From an uncultured Muribaculaceae bacterium (GTDB lineage Bacteria; Bacteroidota; Bacteroidia; Bacteroidales; Muribaculaceae), in the NCBI GenBank assembly GCA_910588245.1, contig CAJUQP010000009.1:1-64000 (forward strand): a stretch of DNA of 64,000 nucleotides. Reading direction: 5' to 3'. Below the pieces are notes generated by a model. It was not told the DNA's origin and did not search any database. It saw nothing but the letters and a program-made list of their open reading frames with translations. The translations under genes were made by a program, and so were the position numbers. Positions 45,997 through 54,401 of this stretch are shown in pieces. Position 1 is the first letter of the stretch; every line of letters starts with the position of its first letter.

Positions 45997-46034
45997 GAAC
46001 CGCCTCAACCCTGCCGGCAGGGTTGAGGCGGTTC
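45997..46034. terminator. 38-base perfect palindrome after uxuA
   Basis: GAACCGCCTCAACCCTGCC and its exact complement abut without a loop. No T run follows directly. The second hairpin at 46048 is a more standard terminator; this one could be a processing or stop signal. Confidence 0.7.
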
Positions 46035-46047
46035 GGTAATAATGAAA

Positions 46048-46087
46048 GGGACTGCTCCGTAACCGATACGTGGCAGTCCCTCCTTTA
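46048..46087 (+). terminator. Terminator of the uronate operon
   Basis: GGGACTGC (46048-46055) pairs with GCAGTCCC (46073-46080), followed by TCCTTTA. It is the second hairpin in a row after uxuA. Confidence 0.6.
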
Positions 46088-46242
46088 AACAATCCTTTTA
46101 TACCTTAGAAATTGTTGTGATTAAATTTATCTGCTGACATTATGAAGATTTAAATTTATTGCCTATCATCATGAAAAGTATCCTTTCACCTGCAGAAACC
46201 TCTTAATCACATCTAACATCATTTTTATTTCCTCCATACCTA

Positions 46243-48768
46243 TCATTTGCGGATCGTGGTCCAGTTGCTGAGTATGTTGCTCATCTCAACGGGATCTATT
46301 CCTTTGTTTGTTGGAACCACAGGCTTTATCGTGCCGTCAGGATTGAAGTGCATACGGTCGATGCACACCTCACGATGAGTGCCAGGGTTGTTGGAGATAT
46401 AGTTGGGGTTGATACGGTGGTAGACGATATACCAGTCGTCGGTGCCGGGAATACGCAGCACGGAATTGTGGGCCGTGCCATAGATGGCGTTGGCCGGATC
46501 CTGCTGCAGTATGACAGGCTGCTCAGCGACTTCGATAGGGCCGAGAGGAGACTTCGATGTGCCGTAGGCCACATGATAGTTGGGAGAACCCGTGTCATCG
46601 ACCGACCATAGGAAGTAATACGTGCCGTTGCGATAGAACACGTAAGGGGCCTCGCGATAAGCGTAGTCCTTGAGTGTTCCCCCCTGCGGGGTAAGCACCT
46701 TTATCGTCGATTCATTGATAGATGTCATATCCGGATTGAGTTCGGCTCCGGCCATGTAGCCATTGCCCCAGTAGAGGAAGTATTTCCCGGATACAGGGTC
46801 GTGGAAGACATCGACGTCTATCTGCTGTCCCTTACCTACCGGCGATTTGTCGACGATTGGATGTCCAAGGTCTGTGAATGGACCTGTGGGATCGTCGGCC
46901 ACAGCCACGCCGATAGCCTTGCGGTTGCTTCCGGGTTCATGGCCGCTGAAGTAGAAATAGTATTTGAAATTACCGTCCTTGTCCATCACTTCCTCTATGC
47001 AGGGAGCCCAGGCGTTGCCGGTGGCCCATTTCACATCGTCTGTGGCAAGGTCGAGTATCGTGGTCTCCTTGTCCCAATTTACAAGATCGGGAGAGGAATA
47101 GACATCGAAAGTATGACCACCCCAGCCACGGAATCCGTCGGTAGTGGGGTACAGATAGAAGCGACCTGTCTTCCGGCTGAAAAGTATCTCGGGATCTGCA
47201 TGGAAACCGGGGATCACGGGATTGGAGCGTACCTCCGCGATGACATTGATGTTAACCTTCTCTTTACCGTTGCTGAGAGTATACTTCTGAGGGCCGGCGG
47301 TAAAGTCGCGGGCGCCGGAGGGTTCCACCGCCCAGCCCGGAGTGGCCGTGAGCCGCGGGTCAAAATTCTTCAGGTCGGTGCCGTAGCGTACGGGAAGGTT
47401 GAGATCCGTGCCTCCGTAGGTAGTCCAATCCTGATGCAGATTGGGGTTATAGCTTCCTGTCACGGCAGGCTTGTCGATGGGGAAAGCCTTAAGCAGACGC
47501 TTTGTCTCCTCCGGTTTCAACGGTATGATCGAACCGTGGCGCGGAGTGAATGCCCCTTTCGTCTCTGTCTGTGCGCGAAGCTTGAAATTCTCAAGGTCGG
47601 GAGTTGTACAGAATTGGTAGTAACCACTTGTGTAGCAGTCATACATAAGCACCCACTCATCGCTGTCGATAAGTCTGAACATTCCGCCTCCTTCGACAGC
47701 CACATCTGTCTGCTGCAGTGTGTCGGTAGGTTTGCTCCACTGACTGCCGGGCTCTTGTCCGGGTTCCTCGGTGAGACGGGTGGCCGTCACCTGACATATG
47801 CCGCCGGTGCCTTCGTTCTTATAGATCATATGGTAAAGACCCGTGCGCTCGTCATAAGCGATATCGCCGTCGATCGTGGCTGATCCTCTGTCGTAGAAGA
47901 AGACAGGATCGGTCATGAGATCGGAGAAATCGTCGTTGGCGTAGCAATAATATATCTTGTCATATGAGGCTTTACCGTCGTCGGTAAGCATGGAGAAATA
48001 TACGAGATAACGGCCTTTGGAGCCATCTTTGTTCACATAGTCGGGATCCCAGATCACCTCCGGGGCCCAGACCCTCTTAACGTTTTTCCATTCGGGAAAA
48101 CGGTCCGGGAAATGTACGGTATGATGAGTCCAGTTGACAAGGTCATCGCTCTTGTAGAGCACGATGCCGCGGTTTGACGACCATCCCTCGGAGCATTTCA
48201 TGTCGGTTGCCACCATATAGAACTTTCCGTCTACTCCACGTATCAGATGCGGATCGCGAATGCCTTTCTTGATGGCCACAGTGTCGGAAGCCATCACCCT
48301 TGTGCCGCCATTGAGCGGGGTATAGTTGAAACCGTCAGTGCCGATAGCATAATATAGGTTTTCATCGGCATTGCTGGGGAAGTAAGCGAAAAGATAGGAA
48401 TCATATTCCTCGGGTTCCGCCACTTTCACATTGAATTTGCGCGAGGCCTTGGCCTTGTTTTTCACAGCCGTGGCAGTCAATGTCACTGTCTGGCCTCCGG
48501 GCACCTTCTTAAGTATTTTTCCGGCATTATTGACGACAGATGGGTCGCTTGATGTCCAGATGAGTATGGAACCATGTTCTGTCTTCGATGGAAGAATGAG
48601 GTCGGAACGCCGGTTTTCAGTGCCTCCGGGAATCATGATCTTGCTGAGATCGGTCTTTACTGCCTCCTTGTCGCTGATCTTACGCGGTCGGGCATAAGCT
48701 TCCGTCTGGGAGAGTGTGCATCCCAGCCCGGTTAAAATTCCTAAAATCAAATATGATCTGAAGTTCAT
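46243..48768 (-). CDS. Secreted protein with two GH43-like domains
   Basis: 841 residues with a signal peptide (YLILGILTGLGCTLSQTEAYA). An Ig-like stretch (about 35-115; ILIWTSSDPSVVNNAGKIL) is followed by a first five-bladed propeller of GH43 type (about 120-420; GIRDPHLIRG, VWAPEVIWDP, GDIAYDERTG) and a second one (about 510-805; GFHADPEILFS, AWAPCIEEV, YREAPYVFYRNG). The base Asp (DPHL, DPEI), the pKa Asp and acid Glu (APEV; REAPYV in domain 2) can be placed in both. Family GH43 cuts xylose or arabinofuranose side chains and xylo-oligosaccharides. It stands behind the xylan PUL under its own promoter. Confidence 0.9.
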   Translation of the reverse strand: MNFRSYLILGILTGLGCTLSQTEAYARPRKISDKEAVKTDLSKIMIPGGTENRRSDLILPSKTEHGSILIWTSSDPSVVNNAGKILKKVPGGQTVTLTATAVKNKAKASRKFNVKVAEPEEYDSYLFAYFPSNADENLYYAIGTDGFNYTPLNGGTRVMASDTVAIKKGIRDPHLIRGVDGKFYMVATDMKCSEGWSSNRGIVLYKSDDLVNWTHHTVHFPDRFPEWKNVKRVWAPEVIWDPDYVNKDGSKGRYLVYFSMLTDDGKASYDKIYYCYANDDFSDLMTDPVFFYDRGSATIDGDIAYDERTGLYHMIYKNEGTGGICQVTATRLTEEPGQEPGSQWSKPTDTLQQTDVAVEGGGMFRLIDSDEWVLMYDCYTSGYYQFCTTPDLENFKLRAQTETKGAFTPRHGSIIPLKPEETKRLLKAFPIDKPAVTGSYNPNLHQDWTTYGGTDLNLPVRYGTDLKNFDPRLTATPGWAVEPSGARDFTAGPQKYTLSNGKEKVNINVIAEVRSNPVIPGFHADPEILFSRKTGRFYLYPTTDGFRGWGGHTFDVYSSPDLVNWDKETTILDLATDDVKWATGNAWAPCIEEVMDKDGNFKYYFYFSGHEPGSNRKAIGVAVADDPTGPFTDLGHPIVDKSPVGKGQQIDVDVFHDPVSGKYFLYWGNGYMAGAELNPDMTSINESTIKVLTPQGGTLKDYAYREAPYVFYRNGTYYFLWSVDDTGSPNYHVAYGTSKSPLGPIEVAEQPVILQQDPANAIYGTAHNSVLRIPGTDDWYIVYHRINPNYISNNPGTHREVCIDRMHFNPDGTIKPVVPTNKGIDPVEMSNILSNWTTIRK

Positions 48769-48883
48769 GCTATGATTTGGGTTAATGAAATAATGACCCG
48801 CCGGAGATTAGCTGCAACGGCGGCACATGCGTTAAAGGAAGTCGATACTGCCACTTAATAACAACAGTATAAAACTATAACTG

Positions 48884-48891
48884 CAAAATTA
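48884..48891 (-). promoter_or_regulatory. -7 element of the tandem GH43 gene
   Basis: The minus strand reads TAATTTTG, matching TAnnTTTG. No -33 box at the normal distance; leader about 110 bases. Suggests an activator-dependent promoter. Confidence 0.45.
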
Positions 48892-49063
48892 GGCAATTTA
48901 TTTTACCCACCATACTATTTATCGGTCATTTTTACCATTTTGATGTAATCATGCCCCTATATTGACAGAAATGACCACTTACAGCACTACGGATATATGA
49001 ATGTTAGCCCTGGCAGGAAAATTTAAAGTTCATTTCAAACAGCTTCTATTAGACTTAAGAAAA

Positions 49064-49097
49064 AAGAGTATGGACGCCTCCCGGCGTCCATACTCTT
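49064..49097 (-). terminator. Terminator of the xylan PUL operon
   Basis: AAGAGTATGGACGCC pairs perfectly with GGCGTCCATACTCTT around TCCC. An A run on the left gives a T run on the minus strand, so it stops the operon that ends with GH10. Confidence 0.8.
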
Positions 49098-49171
49098 AAT
49101 GAAATCAAACTAAATGTTATTTGCCTGATTCAATGCTTCTATGGGATTGAAGCATGAAATAACCAACCAGT

Positions 49172-49212
49172 TTCACGACATCGCGGCGGCTCAACCGCCG
49201 CGATGTCGTGAA
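49172..49212. repeat. 18-bp perfect inverted repeat with 5-base loop
   Basis: Arms 49172-49189 and 49195-49212 (TTCACGACATCGCGGCGG and complement) around CTCAA. Very stable; no T run on either side. It lies 100 bases after the xylanase stop and before the operon terminator. Confidence 0.75.
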
Positions 49213-49314
49213 TAACCATAAGCAATATTAATTGTTAAGTCAGAATCCGGCAGAACCCGTCTGCCCGATCCGTTCAGTCAGAATATAGTAGACGGTTCAT
49301 TACCGTTTGCCATA

Positions 49315-51534
49315 TCATTTACCCTGGAGACCGTCGGCGAAGCCGCCGTAGGCCGGCTTGCGGCTGTAGTTCAGATCCCAAAGGCCGATAGGACATCCTG
49401 CACGCCAGCCGGATCCCTCGGGGCTGTCAGTCTGGGCCCATGCGCAGATGCCATACTGCTGGGAAACAGGGATGATCTCGAAGTACTTCTCAACGATAAA
49501 CTTGTAGAAGTTGCTCATTGCCATCTGCTGCTCGAAGGTTACATCCGCAGTTTTGACCTCCTGACCGTTTGCGTCTACAAGACCCATATCAAGCTCGGTG
49601 ATACGCACGAGCTTGCCTGTGGAGGCCATAAGCTCAAACATCTTGACGATGTGGTCTTCCTTACTCTTCTGAGTCTCGGGCTTCATATAGCAGGAAACGT
49701 GCATCTGAGTGCCGATACCGTCGATCTTCGTCTCGCCGTCGCTCTCCCATTGCTCAATCCACTTGATAAGGCTCTTGAGCTTCTGGTTGTCGTCCCAGTC
49801 AGACTCGAGGTTGTAGTCGTTGATGAAGAGTTTCAGATCATCAGGGTTGCCACCGTTCTTAGCGAAATACTGACGGGCGAACTTGATAGGCACGCGCACA
49901 TAGTTGTCGCCGAGATAATCCTGCCAGAAGAACTTGTTGGCCGGATTGTCGGTTGTGGCGGCATGCTGCAGACCATAACGGTCTCCCTCCATACTGCCGG
50001 AAAGGGGCTCGTTGACCACATCCCAGGCTTTCACCTTGCCTGCGGTAGCCTCCATCATGCCTTTCACCCAACGCTCCATCTCATCAGTAAGCACTTCCGC
50101 CTTCTCCTCAGGGGTCAGAGGAAGCGTATTGCCGGTTCTCTCGATTTCAAATACGAAATCATCGAAATAGTACTTATTGGCCTCTGTGAAATCATTGAGG
50201 TTCCATGCATATGACAGCATACCGTCAGAACCCACATTGGAAGCACCAAGTGTCAGCGTCTTGTCGAAAGTCTGCCAATCGGGCGTGAAATTGAGGTTCA
50301 CACCACCGTCCCAGTGGATATACGAACCCGGTTTCGCATGGTTCTGAGAGGAAGCGGAAGCCGGTTTGTCGGCACGGTACTTGAAAGAGACATGCACCTT
50401 GTCGCCCTCTACAAGCGGAATATTGGAGACTACGAAGAACTGAGTGTCATAGTTGTTTGCAGGATTGTCGATCGACTGCACGACTATGCCGCGGCTGCCG
50501 TCATAACCCACACCGGCGGTGAACACAGGTTCATGATGACCACCTGTACCGGGTTCACAAACCCAGAAGCTTGCAGCACCGTCACCCTCCATATCGCCAT
50601 TGGTGATAAGGGATTCCCAATAAGCGACGGCAGGAGCCTCCTCATGGATAATCTTCACATATTTTATCCAGACCGTACCTACGAAATCACCATGCTGGAA
50701 CAGCACGAAATTATTGCCATCGACAGCAGCTGTGAAGTCAAGAGTCTTCTCCTCCCAGTCCGTACCGAAAGAGATGCCATTTCCAAACTCGGATCCGCCA
50801 CCCCAGTCGCCGACTTTACCACGGATTTTACCCTCGCCGGTTCCTTTCACCATGACCTTGAGGGTATATTTATTGCCGGCAACCAAATTTACGCTTCCGA
50901 TAATCTGATACTGGAGTTCCCAGAAATTAGCGGTCGGAGTGTCCTGGGTAAGCTCGAAACAGCCCTCGGCATTGATTGTCGGACCGGCACTGTTTCCAAA
51001 CTGTCCCCAGCCCCAGTTGGCACCGGCAGAGAAATCAGCCACAGCGTCCTCGACCTCAATTCGCTCGTTGGGGTCGATCTCTATTGTCTTGTCGGCGATG
51101 AGGGAGTTGAGCCATTTCACGTTCTGCTGCTCATGCCAGCAGAGAGTGTGTCCGTAGACCTGGAGGCCGGCATCCGTAGCGGCACCAACGAAGTCGCGGA
51201 CAGTTCCGAAATTCATTGTTCCGTCATCAGCCACGACTGAGGCATACTTCATGGCGTTGCCTGTCGTCACCTGGTCGAAGTTCGAGTTGGTGAGAAGGAA
51301 TACGCCCGTGCCCTTGAGATACTCCTCGGCGTTCACCCCGGTTCCGAGAAGGAATCCGGGATGAGCCGCACGGTCTATGTAAGTTTTCAGTGGCTGATAT
51401 TCGTTGAGATATTCATACTCGGCCTGGGTTGCGGGCTTCTCCACGACATAGTTGGCGGTGTCGAAATATTCGGCACATCCAGCCATCACCGGGACCAGAG
51501 CCAAAGCCCATGCCATATTAATATACTGTTTCAT
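49315..51534 (-). CDS. GH10 endo-1,4-beta-xylanase with inserted CBM domains
   Basis: 739 residues, lipoprotein signal (ALALVPVMAGCAEYF, Cys 20). The GH10 barrel is split: the first part (about 50-155) ends with GHTLCWHEQQN, and the rest resumes near 470. The acid/base Glu is in WDVVNEP (about 506) and the nucleophile Glu in ITELDMG (about 647). Between them sit two beta-sandwich modules of the CBM4/22 type (about 160-310 and 315-465; YTLKVMVKGTGEGKIRG, VHVSFKYRADKPAS). Split xylanases like this are known in Prevotella (Xyn10C) and Bacteroides xylan PULs and work on the cell surface. Last gene of the operon, eight bases after the gene before it. Confidence 0.95.
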   Translation of the reverse strand: MKQYINMAWALALVPVMAGCAEYFDTANYVVEKPATQAEYEYLNEYQPLKTYIDRAAHPGFLLGTGVNAEEYLKGTGVFLLTNSNFDQVTTGNAMKYASVVADDGTMNFGTVRDFVGAATDAGLQVYGHTLCWHEQQNVKWLNSLIADKTIEIDPNERIEVEDAVADFSAGANWGWGQFGNSAGPTINAEGCFELTQDTPTANFWELQYQIIGSVNLVAGNKYTLKVMVKGTGEGKIRGKVGDWGGGSEFGNGISFGTDWEEKTLDFTAAVDGNNFVLFQHGDFVGTVWIKYVKIIHEEAPAVAYWESLITNGDMEGDGAASFWVCEPGTGGHHEPVFTAGVGYDGSRGIVVQSIDNPANNYDTQFFVVSNIPLVEGDKVHVSFKYRADKPASASSQNHAKPGSYIHWDGGVNLNFTPDWQTFDKTLTLGASNVGSDGMLSYAWNLNDFTEANKYYFDDFVFEIERTGNTLPLTPEEKAEVLTDEMERWVKGMMEATAGKVKAWDVVNEPLSGSMEGDRYGLQHAATTDNPANKFFWQDYLGDNYVRVPIKFARQYFAKNGGNPDDLKLFINDYNLESDWDDNQKLKSLIKWIEQWESDGETKIDGIGTQMHVSCYMKPETQKSKEDHIVKMFELMASTGKLVRITELDMGLVDANGQEVKTADVTFEQQMAMSNFYKFIVEKYFEIIPVSQQYGICAWAQTDSPEGSGWRAGCPIGLWDLNYSRKPAYGGFADGLQGK

Positions 51535-51542
51535 ATACGCAA

Positions 51543-52592
51543 TCAGTTGGAATAGGTTGGATTGAAATTAAACTCCGGAGCCACCTCGCGCGAACGGATC
51601 ACAAGAGTGTCCAATGTCGTGAACTGGCGGGGACCGAAGTCCACCTTATAGTCGAGATAGATGGCGTCGTGATCGGCGTTGTTGTAGCTGTTCTTATCGC
51701 CGAGTTTCACGAATTTGCCTGTGCCGGAGGCCGTCATACCCTCGGTCTTGGTGCTCACGGTTATATCATCGCCGTTGAAAGTGAGGAGAAGGTCACATTT
51801 GAGTGTCTTCACCGACTCGCCGTCAGGCACGATCGTAGAGAGGGGGAAGATAACCTCCTGCATCGATTTGGTGTTGAGATAGACCACCTCATCCTTCTCC
51901 ACATACTGTGCGTGGCGGATATCCGTATAGGCACCGTTCTGGGCGTCGTTGATCTTGTCGACACCGCGGCGCAGATAGCTGCCGTGCCAAGGATTGATAT
52001 ATTTCACACAGTAGAGCACATAATCCTGAGGAAGCACGCTCCATGCGGAAGCGTCGCATTTCGCGGGATTGGTACCTTCCACGGCAGGTGTGCCGGAGAG
52101 GATACGGTCTGCGCCGATCGCGTTGACCATACGCACAGGGATCACGTAGGTGTTCTTCACAGCGTCAGGGTCAGCGAAGAAAGCGTCGGTAAGAGTCACG
52201 TCCGTGCCGAAGAGATAGTCGTCTTTCTTAGTGAACACGGTCGACTCCATCGAGTAATAATTGTCGGGCATGACCTTCACCGGAGTCCCGTCGCTGAATG
52301 TGAGGTTCTCTACCAGCGAGGGATCGACCACCACGTCTATCTTCAGGTTTTTCGACTTATAGGCACCACCCTGAGTGGCAAGAATCTGGAACTTGTGCTG
52401 CAGATTGAGTGAATTGTCACCGTCGGGATAGTCACCGAGTATCACGCAAGTGGCGGGATACTGGTAGGCGAAGTAAGCCGTCACACCATCCTCATGGTCG
52501 GGGAAGTCGTTGCTGCCGTTCTTGCAGGATACGGCGGAGAGAGCAAGCACCACGCCCAAGGCCGGGATCAGGTTGTTCTTAATATATTTCAT
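51543..52592 (-). CDS. Surface lipoprotein, XusE-like (DUF1735/DUF5627 type)
   Basis: 349 residues from the ATG at 52592, which starts a lipoprotein signal (ALGVVLALSAVSCKNGSN, Cys about 23). The N-terminal beta domain (YFAYQYPATCVILGDYPDG to about 165) looks like DUF1735, the rest like DUF5627 (DYVLYCVKYINPWHGSYLRR). In xylan PULs the gene at this place (XusE, BACOVA_04391) codes for a surface xylan-binding protein. That role is inferred here from position and pattern. Confidence 0.85.
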   Translation of the reverse strand: MKYIKNNLIPALGVVLALSAVSCKNGSNDFPDHEDGVTAYFAYQYPATCVILGDYPDGDNSLNLQHKFQILATQGGAYKSKNLKIDVVVDPSLVENLTFSDGTPVKVMPDNYYSMESTVFTKKDDYLFGTDVTLTDAFFADPDAVKNTYVIPVRMVNAIGADRILSGTPAVEGTNPAKCDASAWSVLPQDYVLYCVKYINPWHGSYLRRGVDKINDAQNGAYTDIRHAQYVEKDEVVYLNTKSMQEVIFPLSTIVPDGESVKTLKCDLLLTFNGDDITVSTKTEGMTASGTGKFVKLGDKNSYNNADHDAIYLDYKVDFGPRQFTTLDTLVIRSREVAPEFNFNPTYSN

Positions 52593-52618
52593 GATTGTAG
52601 ACTTTTGAAAAATGATAA

Positions 52619-54391
52619 TTACCATCCGGCATTCTGCTGGAGATTGCTGAATTTCAGTACGTCGTTATACGGAAGCGGCCCGTAGATCATATAGTCGCTG
52701 TAGCGGCGCGGCTCCACGTCAAGATAGTTGAAGGAGGTGCCATTGATAGAAACGCCTTTTGCGGTCTGATTGAGATCAGCCTTCCAGCGGCGGAGATCCC
52801 AGAAACGCTTGTTCTCGAAGCAGAGTTCAAGACGGCGCTCGTTGCGGATAAGCTCACGCATGGCATCCTTGCTGGCTGCGGCGGCATCAAGATAGGGATC
52901 CTCGCCATCCACGCCAAGACCGGCGCGCTGACGGATAGCCTTGATCACGTCGTAGGCTGAATAAGCGAACTGACCTCCGGACATCGGGCCCCAGGCCTCG
53001 TTGGCAGCCTCGGCATAGTCGAGGAAGATCTCCGTGAAGCGGATGCGTGCGGTGTAGTGAGGCTTCTTCACCTCGTTGGTGGTGTTGGGGTTCACATCGT
53101 CGCGCAGGAGCTTGTGAAGATAGTAGCCTGTGCGGGTTGAGTAGCCTGCCTCCTTATTGATACCGTCGTTGTTGGGAGAATCGGCGCCCGTTGAGATCTC
53201 GGAGTTGTTGACACCGAGCTTGCTGCCGTCGGTCACGATATAAGCGGCAAGACGGGGGTCACGTCCGGCATAGGGATTGGCGGGATCATAGCCCGAACGC
53301 TCGTCGGTGATGGGATAGCCGTTGGCCATCGGGAAAGCATCCACAAGGTTCTGGGTAGGGTTCACGCGCCCTTTGCCATAGATCGACGGCGGGAAGTTGT
53401 CGCCTTCGATTGTCGAATTGTCTTCGGCACCGCTGCGCCAGATGATTTCAGCATGGTTGACAGAGGCTGTCACGCTATTGCCGATCTCACCGCCGGTGTA
53501 CCAGAGATGACCGTTCTTGGCAAGACCTGCGGCACCGCCGACGCGGTTGAGCACTGTCCCGGCCCTTCTTGCAGCCTCCTCCCAGGAGACACCCGACTGG
53601 TCGCTGAATGCGGGGCTCGCGGCCAGGATGGCAGTCTGGGCGGCAATAGCCTCGGCTATGCGGCCGGAGAAGCGGAGATGGGTCGTGGCGCCGTTCACAC
53701 GGTTGTAGACGGCGGCATTGACACCCTTGGAGGCATATTTCGCAGGCACCTCGTTGTCGGCCACATCCTTGTAGTCGACAGGAAGAAGCGCGCTGGCGGC
53801 ATCAAGGTCTTCGAAAATCTGCTTTACGCACTCAGCGAAAGTGTTACGCGGCAGATTGAGCTCAGAATCCGCGCTGAAGGGAGTCAGCCAGATGGGCACA
53901 CCCATGAGGGTGCCGTCGGCGGTCTTTCCACCGTAGTTCTGAAGCAGATAGTAAAGATTGAGGGCACGCAGACCATAAGCCTCGCCACGGAGGCGGTCGC
54001 GGAACATCTCGTTGATTACCTCATCGGCCGCGAAAGTGATCTCGTCGATGCGCGAGAGGACAATGTTGCAATACTGGATGGAGGCGTTACGGTCGCGCCA
54101 GTTGTTGACCGAGAGACCTGTCTGCGAAGTCCAGGCGCCGCCTGCCATTATGAGCCACTCGTTGTTGATGTCGTTGGAGACAGCATCGTCGGTGGCCACA
54201 TCGTTCTCGGGAGTGCTCGGATAAGGCATCAGGATGTAGGCGCTGCCGAGAATGGCGTCAGCGTAGTTAGGCTCGTTGGCCATGTTGTTCTCATCCTTGA
54301 TGTTCTCGATGGCGGGCTCGAAAAGGTCGTCGCATGAGGTCAGACCCAGCACTATCGAGGCGACAGCTATATATTTTGCTAAATTTTTCAT
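52619..54391 (-). CDS. SusD-like lipoprotein, XusD position
   Basis: 590 residues. Lipoprotein signal (YIAVASIVLGLTSCDDLF, Cys 20). SusD/RagB pattern: RLRGEAYGLRALNLYYLLQN, then in the C-terminus RELIRNERRLELCFENKRFW followed by DLRRWKADL. It lies 10 bases after the second SusC gene and pairs with it. Confidence 0.95.
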   Translation of the reverse strand: MKNLAKYIAVASIVLGLTSCDDLFEPAIENIKDENNMANEPNYADAILGSAYILMPYPSTPENDVATDDAVSNDINNEWLIMAGGAWTSQTGLSVNNWRDRNASIQYCNIVLSRIDEITFAADEVINEMFRDRLRGEAYGLRALNLYYLLQNYGGKTADGTLMGVPIWLTPFSADSELNLPRNTFAECVKQIFEDLDAASALLPVDYKDVADNEVPAKYASKGVNAAVYNRVNGATTHLRFSGRIAEAIAAQTAILAASPAFSDQSGVSWEEAARRAGTVLNRVGGAAGLAKNGHLWYTGGEIGNSVTASVNHAEIIWRSGAEDNSTIEGDNFPPSIYGKGRVNPTQNLVDAFPMANGYPITDERSGYDPANPYAGRDPRLAAYIVTDGSKLGVNNSEISTGADSPNNDGINKEAGYSTRTGYYLHKLLRDDVNPNTTNEVKKPHYTARIRFTEIFLDYAEAANEAWGPMSGGQFAYSAYDVIKAIRQRAGLGVDGEDPYLDAAAASKDAMRELIRNERRLELCFENKRFWDLRRWKADLNQTAKGVSINGTSFNYLDVEPRRYSDYMIYGPLPYNDVLKFSNLQQNAGW

Positions 54392-54401
54392 TTTGCAGGG
54401 A

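Larger units (their letters stand above)
48769..49314. other. Intergenic region between GH43 and GH10 genes
   Basis: About 545 bases without a gene. It holds the GH43 -7 element (48884-48891), the end-of-operon terminator (49064-49097) and a second strong hairpin (49172-49212). The AT-rich stretch 48900-49000 upstream of the -7 element could carry a regulator site, but I see no clear repeat. Confidence 0.6.
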
